The translations under genes were made by a program, and so were the position numbers. From an uncultured Bacteroides sp. (GTDB lineage Bacteria; Bacteroidota; Bacteroidia; Bacteroidales; Bacteroidaceae), in NCBI GenBank assembly GCA_900546355.1, contig URCM01000145.1, positions 1 through 5,730 of the forward strand: a stretch of DNA of 5,730 nucleotides, read 5' to 3'. Under the pieces are notes generated by a model. The model worked only from the letters and a program-made list of their open reading frames with translations, had not been told where the DNA came from and did not search any database. The stretch's first letter is position 1, and every line of letters begins with the position of its first letter. Of the stretch, positions 1 through 5,072 are shown one piece after another.

Positions 1-1
1 G

Positions 2-835
2 TATATGGACACCTTTTCTTTCGGCTCACCAATGGCCATTCGGGGAGACAACAATGTATATCGCCATATTGCCACTTTTGACACTTATCCAAGGCACAGC
101 GTCATTGACACCTTACGAAGAAACGGTTTCCGCAGCGACCTTCACGGCATTGAAGCGGTGGAACTCATACCGGCATTGCTGGCCAACCCGAAAGCCGAAA
201 CTTTACTAAAAGCCGGGCAATACCCGTTGTTACGTCATTACTTGTGCTCCACAATGCGCATGGAAGATTATTGGCCATCGGTGAAAATCTGCCTGCGCAA
301 CGGCTACACCATATCTGACGGCTCAATGTGGTGCGACACCATCGACCTGTTGCGAAGAATGGGCAAGGACACTCACAGCCCGAAATATGTCTGCCCTTCC
401 GACTTGAAAGAGGAGCATGACAAGTTGGTGGAACAGCGCAACCGCAGAGAGGAACGTGAACGTATAGTGTTGCGCAGAAAGGAAGCCGCCCAATATGAAA
501 AAGACTACCTGTTGCAGAAAGGCAAGTTCTTCGGCATAGTCATCACGGACGGGACACTGAATGTCAGAGTGTTGGAGAGCGTAGCCGAGATAGCGGAAGA
601 GGGTACGCTGATGCACCATTGTGTATATGCCAACGCCTACTACCGCAAGGAGAACTCGCTGATATTGTCGGCAACTATCGGGAACAAAAGAATTGAAACA
701 GTCGAGGTGGATTTGAAGAAACTTTGCGTGGTGCAGAGCCGTGGCGTATGCAACCAAAACACAGAATACCACGACCGCATCGTCAATCTTGTGAACAGCA
801 ACATGAACTTGATTAGGCAGCGGATAAGCGCTTAA
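2..835 (+). CDS. PcfJ-like conjugative-element protein, C-terminal part (5' end outside window)
   Basis: The frame is open from the window edge (codon TAT at 2-4). The first ATG at 5 is probably internal, because PcfJ-like proteins of Bacteroidales elements are usually longer, with an N-terminal region absent here. Numbering from the ATG at 5, residues 1-130 are the middle region, about 134-172 is a charged Glu/Arg/Lys stretch likely to be helical or coiled coil, and about 173-270 is the conserved PcfJ C-terminal domain. That domain shows the family pattern: MHHCVY with His204, His205 and Cys206, then a SLILSATI strand, a KRIETVEV strand and a VQSRG...N..TEYHDRI segment. The family is named after pcfJ of enterococcal plasmid pCF10 and is widespread on conjugative elements; its biochemical role is not established. 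No membrane segment or signal peptide is visible in this part. A stem-loop follows 19 nt after the stop. Confidence 0.85.
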   Translation, partial: YMDTFSFGSPMAIRGDNNVYRHIATFDTYPRHSVIDTLRRNGFRSDLHGIEAVELIPALLANPKAETLLKAGQYPLLRHYLCSTMRMEDYWPSVKICLRNGYTISDGSMWCDTIDLLRRMGKDTHSPKYVCPSDLKEEHDKLVEQRNRREERERIVLRRKEAAQYEKDYLLQKGKFFGIVITDGTLNVRVLESVAEIAEEGTLMHHCVYANAYYRKENSLILSATIGNKRIETVEVDLKKLCVVQSRGVCNQNTEYHDRIVNLVNSNMNLIRQRISA

Positions 836-854
836 TCACCATTAGGTAAGGTAA

Positions 855-882
855 GGCATATCGGGAATATCCCCGGTGTGCC
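855..882 (+). terminator. Strong stem-loop just downstream of pcfJ-like gene
   Basis: GGCATATCGGG (855-865) pairs with CCCGGTGTGCC (872-882) over 11 base pairs, two of them G-U, around a 6-nt loop. It starts 19 nt after the pcfJ stop. No T-tract follows (the next bases are ATGCCCCCC), so it is not a classic intrinsic terminator. It could instead protect the 3' end of the mRNA or act as an attenuator. The fold is seen in the sequence; the role is inferred. Confidence 0.4.
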
Positions 883-926
883 ATGCCCCCCTGCCTTCTC
901 CTGTTATATCCCTTTTATAAAAGACA

Positions 927-1217
927 TTGACACTTATACCCATCTTCGATGCCCACGGCTTGCCCTATATCATAGGAATGACGGACTGTGCCGCAGGCCA
1001 TGCCGCTGTAAACGGCGGCGCGGCTTCTGCGTCATGGGCAAACGTGAACACGCCTTTTCCCTGTCGGCGTACAAGTCCGCTGATAGGGAAAGGGCAAGTT
1101 CCCTATTTGTTTGCCCGGCAGTCCGTCCGTTTCATTTGGCAAGCCGTACCTGTTATAGCCCACTTATATTTGCTTTGCCTCTACTGTTTTAGGGCAGTAT
1201 ATCTTCCCTCGCCATGA
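927..1217 (+). CDS. Doubtful small hypothetical protein (96 aa)
   Basis: An open frame of 96 codons starts at ATG 927. The N-terminal half is rich in small residues (Ala, Gly, Ser, Asn) with a motif reading TDCAAGHAAVNGG. Residues around 68-89 form a hydrophobic stretch that could cross a membrane. I do not recognise a family. No clear ribosome-binding site precedes it, but Bacteroidota often lack one. A second frame (878-1192) overlaps it almost completely, and only one could be real. I prefer 927 because the other frame is very rich in Arg and Cys, as expected of an out-of-frame reading. The 3' end runs into the first copy of the CAGTATATCTTCC repeat, which suggests the final residues may not be functional protein. 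Confidence 0.3.
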   Translation: MTLIPIFDAHGLPYIIGMTDCAAGHAAVNGGAASASWANVNTPFPCRRTSPLIGKGQVPYLFARQSVRFIWQAVPVIAHLYLLCLYCFRAVYLPSP

Positions 1218-1275
1218 CAATATAACTCATTTCAGAAAGAAGATATACTGCCCCGTCCATAACAGTATATCTTCC
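1192..1275. repeat. Three copies of CAGTATATCTTCC in alternating orientation
   Basis: Copy A is GGGCAGTATATCTTC at 1192-1206. Copy B at 1239-1253 is its exact 15-nt inverse, GAAGATATACTGCCC. Copy C, CAGTATATCTTCC at 1263-1275, is a direct repeat of 13 nt of copy A (1195-1207). B can therefore pair with either A (15 bp, 32-nt loop) or C (12 bp, 12-nt loop), but not with both. The C pairing gives a terminator; the A pairing would prevent it. The repeats are exact in the sequence. Whether the alternation is regulatory or the residue of a duplicated terminator or IS end is not decided. Confidence 0.75.
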
Positions 1276-1282
1276 TTTTTTT
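1239..1282. terminator. Probable bidirectional intrinsic terminator between convergent genes
   Basis: GAAGATATACTG (1239-1250) pairs perfectly with CAGTATATCTTC (1263-1274) around a 12-nt loop, followed on the + strand by C and seven T (1276-1282). Read on the - strand, the hairpin lies directly after the stop codon of the protease gene (1281-1283) and is followed by TTTCTGAAAT, a weaker U-tract. It is placed to end transcription from the left (+) and from the protease (-). The T-run overlaps the protease stop codon. Confidence 0.65.
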
Positions 1283-2105
1283 ATGTTGTCGTGGTAGAAT
1301 CCTCAATTTGTACTGTTGGTTGAATGAGGTCAATTATTTCGCGAATATACTCTACGGGATGAGCATAAGCCAAGCCACTATTTTCTCTACGTATTTCTAC
1401 GATTTCCCCACTTTGGCTACTTCTCAATCTATCATTAAAAGGAATGTAACTATGCACTATTCCTACCAGTAAGCTACGGCTTAAATTTTTGGTACCTGTA
1501 ATCGAAACCAATTCAGGCTTTGATATTATCGGCGATCCAGAATTCCCTGGAAAATTTTGGATGTCAATTAAGATATTGTTAGTTTCGGATATCTGTTCGG
1601 AGCATATTCTAGCCATACAGCCCATACGACAAATTGGGCGAGATGCCCCTTTAACAACTAAACCCATTGGGAAGCCAAGCATATAAATAAAAGAGCCATC
1701 ATCAAAGCCATTCTCCAACAATTCCGAAGAGCTCATCGCATTTTTATCAATGTCGAATGCTGGAAACTCAAGATTATTCCTAGTTATAAAATCACCATCG
1801 AGTTGTAAGACGGCTATATCTATCGCTGGATTTCTATGAATGACATATTTAGTTGAACCATCAGCTTCAGATAGATTAGCTGGAACCTCAACCCAATTGT
1901 TTGAGCCCTGCTCTTTCATTTTGAAAACTATACGTTTTTCCCCTTGAAAAACGTGTTTATTAGAAATAAGGAAAGGAATGTATCCATCCTTGTCAACCTG
2001 CCTAACAACTAAGAAACCTGTACCAATCCAGTTGGTAGTTCCACTATCGTTTTTTATGCCGATTGAAACAACAGCATTTTTGTATAAATCTGGAATTAAA
2101 GCCAT
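1281..2105 (-). CDS. Trypsin-like (chymotrypsin-fold) serine protease, cytosolic
   Basis: This 274-aa protein has the S1 / trypsin-2 layout: a GTGFLV strand at 28-33, catalytic His51 in SNKHV, catalytic Asp96 in the AIDIAVL segment, and nucleophile Ser189 in FPGNSGSPI with Gly187 for the oxyanion hole. A following VGIVHSY strand (214-220) fits the second barrel. The triad is complete and correctly spaced, so an active peptidase is expected. There is no signal peptide or membrane segment: the N-terminus MALIPDLYKNAVVSIG leads straight into the first barrel, so it should act in the cytosol. There is no PDZ domain, unlike DegP/HtrA proteins. The C-terminus ends in an acidic patch and four Thr. 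The start at 2105 is the first ATG and leaves no missing N-terminal motif. The gene is convergent with pcfJ, stands alone, and is noticeably AT-rich relative to neighbours, suggesting acquired cargo. Substrate is unknown; a defence or stress role is inference only. Confidence 0.85.
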   Translation of the reverse strand: MALIPDLYKNAVVSIGIKNDSGTTNWIGTGFLVVRQVDKDGYIPFLISNKHVFQGEKRIVFKMKEQGSNNWVEVPANLSEADGSTKYVIHRNPAIDIAVLQLDGDFITRNNLEFPAFDIDKNAMSSSELLENGFDDGSFIYMLGFPMGLVVKGASRPICRMGCMARICSEQISETNNILIDIQNFPGNSGSPIISKPELVSITGTKNLSRSLLVGIVHSYIPFNDRLRSSQSGEIVEIRRENSGLAYAHPVEYIREIIDLIQPTVQIEDSTTTT

Positions 2106-2107
2106 AA

Positions 2108-2137
2108 TTAATATATAAGTAGTAAAAATTGCACAAA
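2108..2137 (-). promoter_or_regulatory. Weak candidate Bacteroides-type promoter for the protease gene
   Basis: On the - strand, TTTG (complement of 2134-2137) lies 18 nt before TATATTAA (complement of 2108-2115). This resembles the Bacteroidota -33 TTTG and -7 TAnnTTTG elements, but the -7 box matches only its first half and the spacing is slightly short. It would leave almost no leader before the ATG at 2105. The region is AT-rich enough for this to be chance. Confidence 0.2.
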
Positions 2138-2149
2138 AAATGTGCCAAT
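2129..2149. promoter_or_regulatory. Palindrome upstream of the protease gene (operator or terminator)
   Basis: GCACA (2131-2135) and TGTGC (2141-2145) are exact inverse arms around AAAAA. Flanking TT/AA bases extend the symmetry with one extra base on the right arm (TTGCACA / TGTGCCAA). It lies 26 nt upstream of the protease ATG and overlaps the candidate -33 element, as an operator would. Read on the - strand it is followed by TTTTT, so it could also be a weak terminator for transcription coming out of the IS remnant. Both readings are inference. Confidence 0.35.
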
Positions 2150-2215
2150 ATTGACTTGATACGTTGTTGTGACAAAATGGCAGTTTGTGGATTGTAATTA
2201 CGGCTTAACCACAAA

Positions 2216-2515
2216 TCAGTTATAAACTATTTTAACGTGAGTTCGATATAACTCAAAACATCGTAAGTTGCCGTCTTTGACGAAACAAACGTCAATGGCG
2301 GGCTTCTTTTCAAAGAAACAGTATGCCACTATGGCAGAGAGCGAGTTGGCAATAAAGTTATTGAAAGAACGGTGTCTGGAGTGTTCAATCTGGGCGATGT
2401 TCTTCAATTCGTCATTGACCATTTCTATTAAGGCCCGTTCCCTAAGCAGGATTTTGTCCGTTACGCTTATCATGGAGTTCTTCATGTTGTTCTTCACCTT
2501 GGTTATCAGCTCTAT
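2216..2515 (-). pseudogene. IS982-family transposase, C-terminal remnant (5' end lost)
   Basis: The - strand frame from about 2515 to the TGA at 2216-2218 encodes 99 residues that read as the end of an IS982-type DDE transposase. Key segments are LITKVKNNMKNS, KILLRERALIEMVNDELKN and IEHSRHRSFNNFIANSLSAIVAY, then FFEKKPAID. The Glu of RALIEMVND (residue 31 of the fragment) is the expected third acidic catalytic residue; the two Asp residues and roughly the first two thirds of a normal protein of about 300 aa are missing. The frame stays open upstream to 2560, but those 15 codons are the antisense of helicase sequence, so the ATG at 2560 is not a real start. The last codons (ELYRTHVKIVYN) probably read through the IS terminal repeat. 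Confidence 0.75.
2231..2515 (-). mobile_element. Truncated IS982-family insertion sequence
   Basis: The element retains the transposase 3' end and perhaps one terminus. The stretch TTTAACGTGAGTTCGATATA (2231-2250) resembles, from memory, the terminal repeat of Bacteroides IS982-type elements, whose ends overlap the last transposase codons; this boundary is approximate. The other end is cut off at about 2515/2516, where sense helicase sequence starts, and no second copy of the terminal sequence occurs in the window, so target-site duplication cannot be checked. Confidence 0.5.
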
Positions 2516-2516
2516 C

Positions 2517-2606
2517 CGTGTGCTGTTCGGTTCTACCTCCATGCTCGGTACAGGTGTCAACGCACAGCAACGGGCGGTGGCGGTGCATCATTTGGAGATT
2601 CCCTGG
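2517..2606 (+). pseudogene. SNF2-type helicase (BmhA type), motif V fragment before the intron
   Basis: Thirty codons encode RVLFGSTSMLGTGVN followed by AQQRAVAVHHLEIPW. This is helicase superfamily 2 motif V (STSMLGTGVN) and the strand after it, as in the large helicase / DNA methylase proteins of Bacteroides conjugative transposons. Everything upstream, including the ATP-binding motifs and any methylase domain, is absent and replaced by the IS remnant. An ATG-initiated frame beginning at 2268 runs into this segment, but its first part is the antisense of the transposase. In unspliced RNA the frame reads six more codons into the intron and stops at 2625-2627. After splicing it joins 5073 without a frame change. 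Confidence 0.75.
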
Positions 2607-3284
2607 GTGCGACATGAGGTCGCATAGATAATTGTTGGAATGATACTTACGAGTATCAGTTTTAACCCGCTGTTCCGTCAGCGGTAGCCTACCGACCGAT
2701 GCACCTTAATGTTGTATTAAGCGGTCGGGACAAAGTACACTTTCGCAAGACAAGACAGAACCGCGAGGGAAAGTCAAGTATGGTTAGTATCATACCGTAG
2801 AGTGGCGAGGCTGGATAGTATGGTTAGCGCAAGCGAACTGTTAGTAAACTTCGTAATGTCACGAAAGAGTGGAAGATACTGGCACACTCTACCCAAAAGG
2901 GAAGCGGTCGGTTAATCCTCTCCATGGTAGGATTACACGGATATAAGCACCGCCGGAGGATGAGACAGAACCTAACCTATCCGTTAGTTATCTATGTGGA
3001 ACATGGTAAGCCTGTATATCTCCTGTCAGGTAAAAAATGGCAGGTAAGCTGACAGCAATGAAAGCCGAATGGTGTGCAGGTATAAGATAACAGAAAAAGC
3101 GAATGCCGTTCTGTAATGGAGCGGATACGGATTGAACCGGCATCACGGGCTGATGTGGGCGACATCATCCGACACGAAAGTGGGCAGACTTCTGTGACGA
3201 CATTAGGGAGGCAATCAAACCGAATGTTGTCAAATGGTGATTCTTTACAATTAACTTTTAGAACTTTCAAAAGGAGGAAAGCAA
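2607..3284 (+). ncRNA. Group II intron RNA, 5' catalytic domains (I-III) and leader of IEP
   Basis: There is no plausible protein gene here; the short open frames are incidental. The 5' end folds as GTGCGAC (2607-2613) with GTCGCAT (2619-2625). A hairpin TAATCCT (2913-2919) / AGGATTA (2929-2935) presents the loop CTCCATGGT. CCATGG (2922-2927) in that loop complements 5 of 6 bases of the last exon bases CCCTGG (2601-2606), making it the best EBS1 candidate, with one U-C mismatch. The segment around 3000-3090 (GTGGAACATGGTAAGCCTGT onward) resembles conserved intron sequence. EBS2 was not identified. Confidence 0.7.
3272..3277 (+). promoter_or_regulatory. Shine-Dalgarno AGGAGG of the intron-encoded protein
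   Basis: AGGAGG lies 7 nt before the ATG at 3285 and fixes that start over later Met codons. A perfect Shine-Dalgarno sequence is unusual in Bacteroidota, where most genes lack one. In Ll.LtrB the maturase binds the intron RNA around this site in domain IVa and represses its own translation; the same could hold here, by analogy. Confidence 0.7.
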
Positions 3285-4352
3285 ATGAACGAAAACAAGA
3301 AATCGTGTGCGCCTGCTGACAACCAGCAAACTCTTTGGGATAACATAGACTGGACTAAAGCAGAGTTGGCTGTCAGAAAGCTACAAGCGCGTATTGTAAA
3401 GGCTCAGAAGGAAGGCAGAACGGGCAAGGTGAAAGCCTTGCAGTGGACGCTGACCCACTCTTTTTACGCAAAAGCCTTAGCCGTAAAGAGAGTTACTTCT
3501 AACGGAGGTGGCAACACCCCTGGGGTGGACATGGAAACATGGGAGAAACCCGAAGCAAAAACACAAGCGATAAGCGAACTCAAACGCAGAGGCTACCAGC
3601 CGAAGCCATTGAGAAGAGTCCACATTAAAAAGAGTAATGGCAAACTGCGACCGTTGGGAATACCGACAATGAAAGACAGAGCCATGCAAGCACTCTACCT
3701 CATGGCATTGGAACCAGTGTCGGAAGCAACAGCCGACACACGTTCATACGGTTTCTGCAAGGAACGCCGCTGTATGGATGCGGTAATGCAATGCCATAAC
3801 ATTCTCCGAAAAGGCTATTCTCCCGAATGGATTCTGGAGGGTGACATAAAGGGGTGCTTCGACCATATCAGCCATGAATGGCTGCTTGCCAACATCCCTA
3901 TGGATAAGGCAATGCTCCGAAAATGGTTGAAATGCGGCTATATCTTCAACAAACAGATGTTCCCGACAGAGGAGGGAACGCCACAAGGTGGTATTATCTC
4001 TCCCACGCTTGCCAATATGACATTGGACGGATTGCAGAAAGTCCTTGCAGAAAAATATAAACGAGTTAGAATTAAAGGCAAGTTATATTCGCCAATGGTG
4101 AATCTTGTCCGCTACGCTGATGACTTTATAATTACCTGCGAGAACCGTGAAACACTTGAAAAGGAAATCAAGCCATTGGTAGCCGACTTTATGTCCGAAA
4201 GAGGTCTGACCTTATCAGAAGAAAAGACGGTGATAACCAATATCCGCGACGGTTTCGATTTTCTCGGTTTCAATATCCGCAAATACGGCAATGAAATATT
4301 GACCAAGCCGACCAAGAAAGCCGAAAAAACGCTTTATGGAGAGTATCCGTAA
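3285..4352 (+). CDS. ltrA: Group II intron reverse transcriptase/maturase, N-terminal part (frameshifted)
   Basis: The 355 codons cover the RT N-terminal domain and the complete palm and fingers. Residues 17-70 match the RT N-terminal domain (LWDNIDW..., Leu/Lys-rich helices). The RRVHIKKSNGKLRPLGIP block is at 110-127. Catalytic Asp187 lies in EGDIKGCFDHI, GTPQGGIISPTLAN is at 231-244, the YADD box with Asp279 and Asp280 is at 277-280, and FDFLGF is at 324-329. All RT catalytic residues are intact. After AEKT (about residue 349) the frame goes wrong: it reads LYGEYP and stops, while the true continuation lies in the +1 frame. Dropping one base, for example C4332, gives AEKTFMESIRK and restores a full protein of about 560 aa. 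The product as written would lack the maturase X domain, so splicing help and retrohoming should be lost unless the shift is a sequencing error or is bypassed by +1 frameshifting. Confidence 0.88.
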   Translation: MNENKKSCAPADNQQTLWDNIDWTKAELAVRKLQARIVKAQKEGRTGKVKALQWTLTHSFYAKALAVKRVTSNGGGNTPGVDMETWEKPEAKTQAISELKRRGYQPKPLRRVHIKKSNGKLRPLGIPTMKDRAMQALYLMALEPVSEATADTRSYGFCKERRCMDAVMQCHNILRKGYSPEWILEGDIKGCFDHISHEWLLANIPMDKAMLRKWLKCGYIFNKQMFPTEEGTPQGGIISPTLANMTLDGLQKVLAEKYKRVRIKGKLYSPMVNLVRYADDFIITCENRETLEKEIKPLVADFMSERGLTLSEEKTVITNIRDGFDFLGFNIRKYGNEILTKPTKKAEKTLYGEYP

Positions 4353-4953
4353 GGTGACAAAAGGTCATAAGGGTTGCAAGCAGGAATCATTAATCAGGAT
4401 GTTGAATGCTAAAATCCGAGGATGGGGAGCATATTATCAGCATGGGGCGACACGTGATTCTTTTCACAGAATCGACCATCAGATATTTCTCGCCTTGTGG
4501 CAATGGGCTAAACGCCGTCATTCCAAGAAAGGGAAACGGTGGATAAAAGACCGCTATTGGCACAATATCCGAGGAAACAGCTGGACTTTTGCGGCTAAGT
4601 TCAAGAAATCAAACGGTAAAGAAGACCAACTTACCTTGTTGAAACTGGCATCTTCGTTTCCTTTCCTGCAATATACGCAGATAAAGGGGGACATGAATCC
4701 GTTTGATGCAGACTGCCGCCTGTACTTCAATAAAAGAATGAAGTCAAAGATGCTTGTGACACTGAAAGGACGTAAGTCCCTGCTTTACTTATGGGAAAAG
4801 CAAGGACGGAAATGTCCGATATGTGGTGAACCGATTGACACGCATAAGGCATGGAACGTAATGCCAACCGTCCAAGACGGACGGAAATGCAATCTGCTGG
4901 TTCATGATGAATGTTTCAAATTATCCCGTAAATCCAATGGAAACAAGAAGTAG
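4336..4953 (+). CDS. ltrA: Group II intron maturase X domain and C-terminal region, downstream of the frameshift
   Basis: This is the continuation of the intron protein in the +1 frame. Residues 1-85 (from ATG 4336) are the maturase X domain, with the family signature LIRMLNAKIRGWGAYYQH and the WQWAKRRH and KKGKRWIKDRYW segments. After a linker, residues 155-200 form a zinc/HNH-like tail with CPIC (Cys160, Cys163) and NLLVHDEC (His190, Cys193). In the usual HNH of these proteins a His-His pair follows the GWNV segment and a His follows the last Cys. Here the text is AWNVMPTV and ECFK, so the nuclease centre appears lost. No ribosome-binding site precedes 4336, so separate translation is unlikely. 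The Met at 4336 is an internal residue of the intact protein. Confidence 0.82.
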   Translation: MESIRKVTKGHKGCKQESLIRMLNAKIRGWGAYYQHGATRDSFHRIDHQIFLALWQWAKRRHSKKGKRWIKDRYWHNIRGNSWTFAAKFKKSNGKEDQLTLLKLASSFPFLQYTQIKGDMNPFDADCRLYFNKRMKSKMLVTLKGRKSLLYLWEKQGRKCPICGEPIDTHKAWNVMPTVQDGRKCNLLVHDECFKLSRKSNGNKK

Positions 4954-4962
4954 CATGAGCCG

Positions 4963-4984
4963 GTCTCTGCATATAAACAGAGAC
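4963..4984 (+). ncRNA. Hairpin at the 3' end of intron domain IV
   Basis: GTCTCTG (4963-4969) pairs perfectly with CAGAGAC (4978-4984) around CATATAAA. It lies between the maturase stop (4951-4953) and domain V. It has no U-tract, so a structural part of the intron RNA is more likely than a terminator. Confidence 0.4.
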
Positions 4985-4996
4985 TTAGAAAAGCTT

Positions 4997-5030
4997 GAGC
5001 CGTATGAGGGGAAACCCTCATGTACGGTTC
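4997..5030 (+). ncRNA. Group II intron domain V (catalytic hairpin)
   Basis: The 34-nt domain has lower stem GAGCCGTA (4997-5004) with TACGGTTC (5023-5030) and upper stem TGAGGG (5005-5010) with CCCTCA (5015-5020). It is capped by GAAA (5011-5014), with the 2-nt bulge TG (5021-5022). The catalytic AGC triad is 4998-5000. Length, bulge position and tetraloop all match the canonical form, so the RNA core looks intact. Confidence 0.93.
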
Positions 5031-5072
5031 TGAGGGGGGGAAGAGGGCAGTAATGCCCTTGACCTACCCGAT
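5031..5072 (+). ncRNA. Group II intron domain VI with branch-point adenosine
   Basis: AGGGCA and TGCCCT form a 6-bp stem capped by GTAA (hairpin 5044-5059). The lower stem pairs the G-run (about 5034-5040) with the CC and CCC flanking A5066. A5066 is 7 nt from the 3' end (counting the final T5072 as 1), the same geometry as in Ll.LtrB, and is the predicted branch point. The terminal AT at 5071-5072 fits the 3' consensus AY, and the exon resumes at 5073. Confidence 0.8.

Larger units (their letters stand above)
836..1280. other. 445-bp region without a certain gene: stem-loops and alternating repeats
   Basis: This gap between the pcfJ-like gene and the convergent protease gene holds the stem-loop at 855-882, one doubtful small ORF (927-1217) and two mutually exclusive hairpins. 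One hairpin is TAGGGAA 1084-1090 with TTCCCTA 1099-1105; the other is GGGCAA 1092-1097 with TTGCCC 1111-1116. It also holds the three-copy repeat at 1192-1275. The left part, up to about 1130, is GC-rich like the conjugative-element genes, while the right end becomes AT-rich. I see no tRNA, no CRISPR-like array and no recognisable attachment site. Confidence 0.5.
2607..5072 (+). mobile_element. Group II intron with LtrA-type ORF, inserted in the helicase gene
   Basis: The 2466-nt intron starts GTGCGAC (2607), matching the GUGYG consensus, and ends in domains V and VI at 5072. Both boundaries are fixed by the host gene: removing 2607-5072 restores ...HHLEIPW|RPADLEQRNGR..., with Trp codon 2604-2606 followed by Arg codon 5073-5075, so insertion falls exactly between codons. 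The first part, 2607 to about 3230, has no gene and forms the structured domains I-III. The intron protein occupies domain IV. The size and layout resemble the Lactococcus Ll.LtrB class of ORF-bearing introns. Splicing is needed to read the helicase. The frameshift in the encoded protein may make this copy depend on a maturase supplied from elsewhere. Confidence 0.9.

Noticed and set aside
323..772. 149-codon - strand frame inside the pcfJ-like gene
   Set aside because: It lies wholly inside a well-supported gene on the other strand and has no family features.
878..1192. Open frame of 104 codons as a gene
   Set aside because: It overlaps 927-1217 almost entirely and its translation is very rich in Arg and Cys with no recognisable pattern, typical of an out-of-frame reading.
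2184..2215. TTTGTGG / CCACAAA inverted repeat (2184-2190, 2209-2215) as an IS end or terminator
   Set aside because: The arms are only 7 nt with an 18-nt loop, with no U-tract and no matching copy elsewhere in the window. It was too weak to annotate, though it lies just beyond the transposase stop.
2268..2627. 119-codon + strand frame as a complete membrane protein
   Set aside because: Its first 83 codons are the antisense of the IS982 transposase, only codons from 2517 are helicase, and the last six are intron. It is a chimera of three sources.
4324..4330. A-AAA-AAC heptamer as a programmed -1 frameshift site in the intron protein
   Set aside because: The heptamer is not in the required phase with the RT frame, and the needed shift is +1 (or -2), not -1. 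A one-base insertion explains the break more simply.
3285..4953. Reverse transcriptase as part of a retron or diversity-generating retroelement
   Set aside because: The protein has an X/maturase domain and is enclosed by a group II intron with domains V and VI; no msr/msd or template/variable repeat pair is seen.
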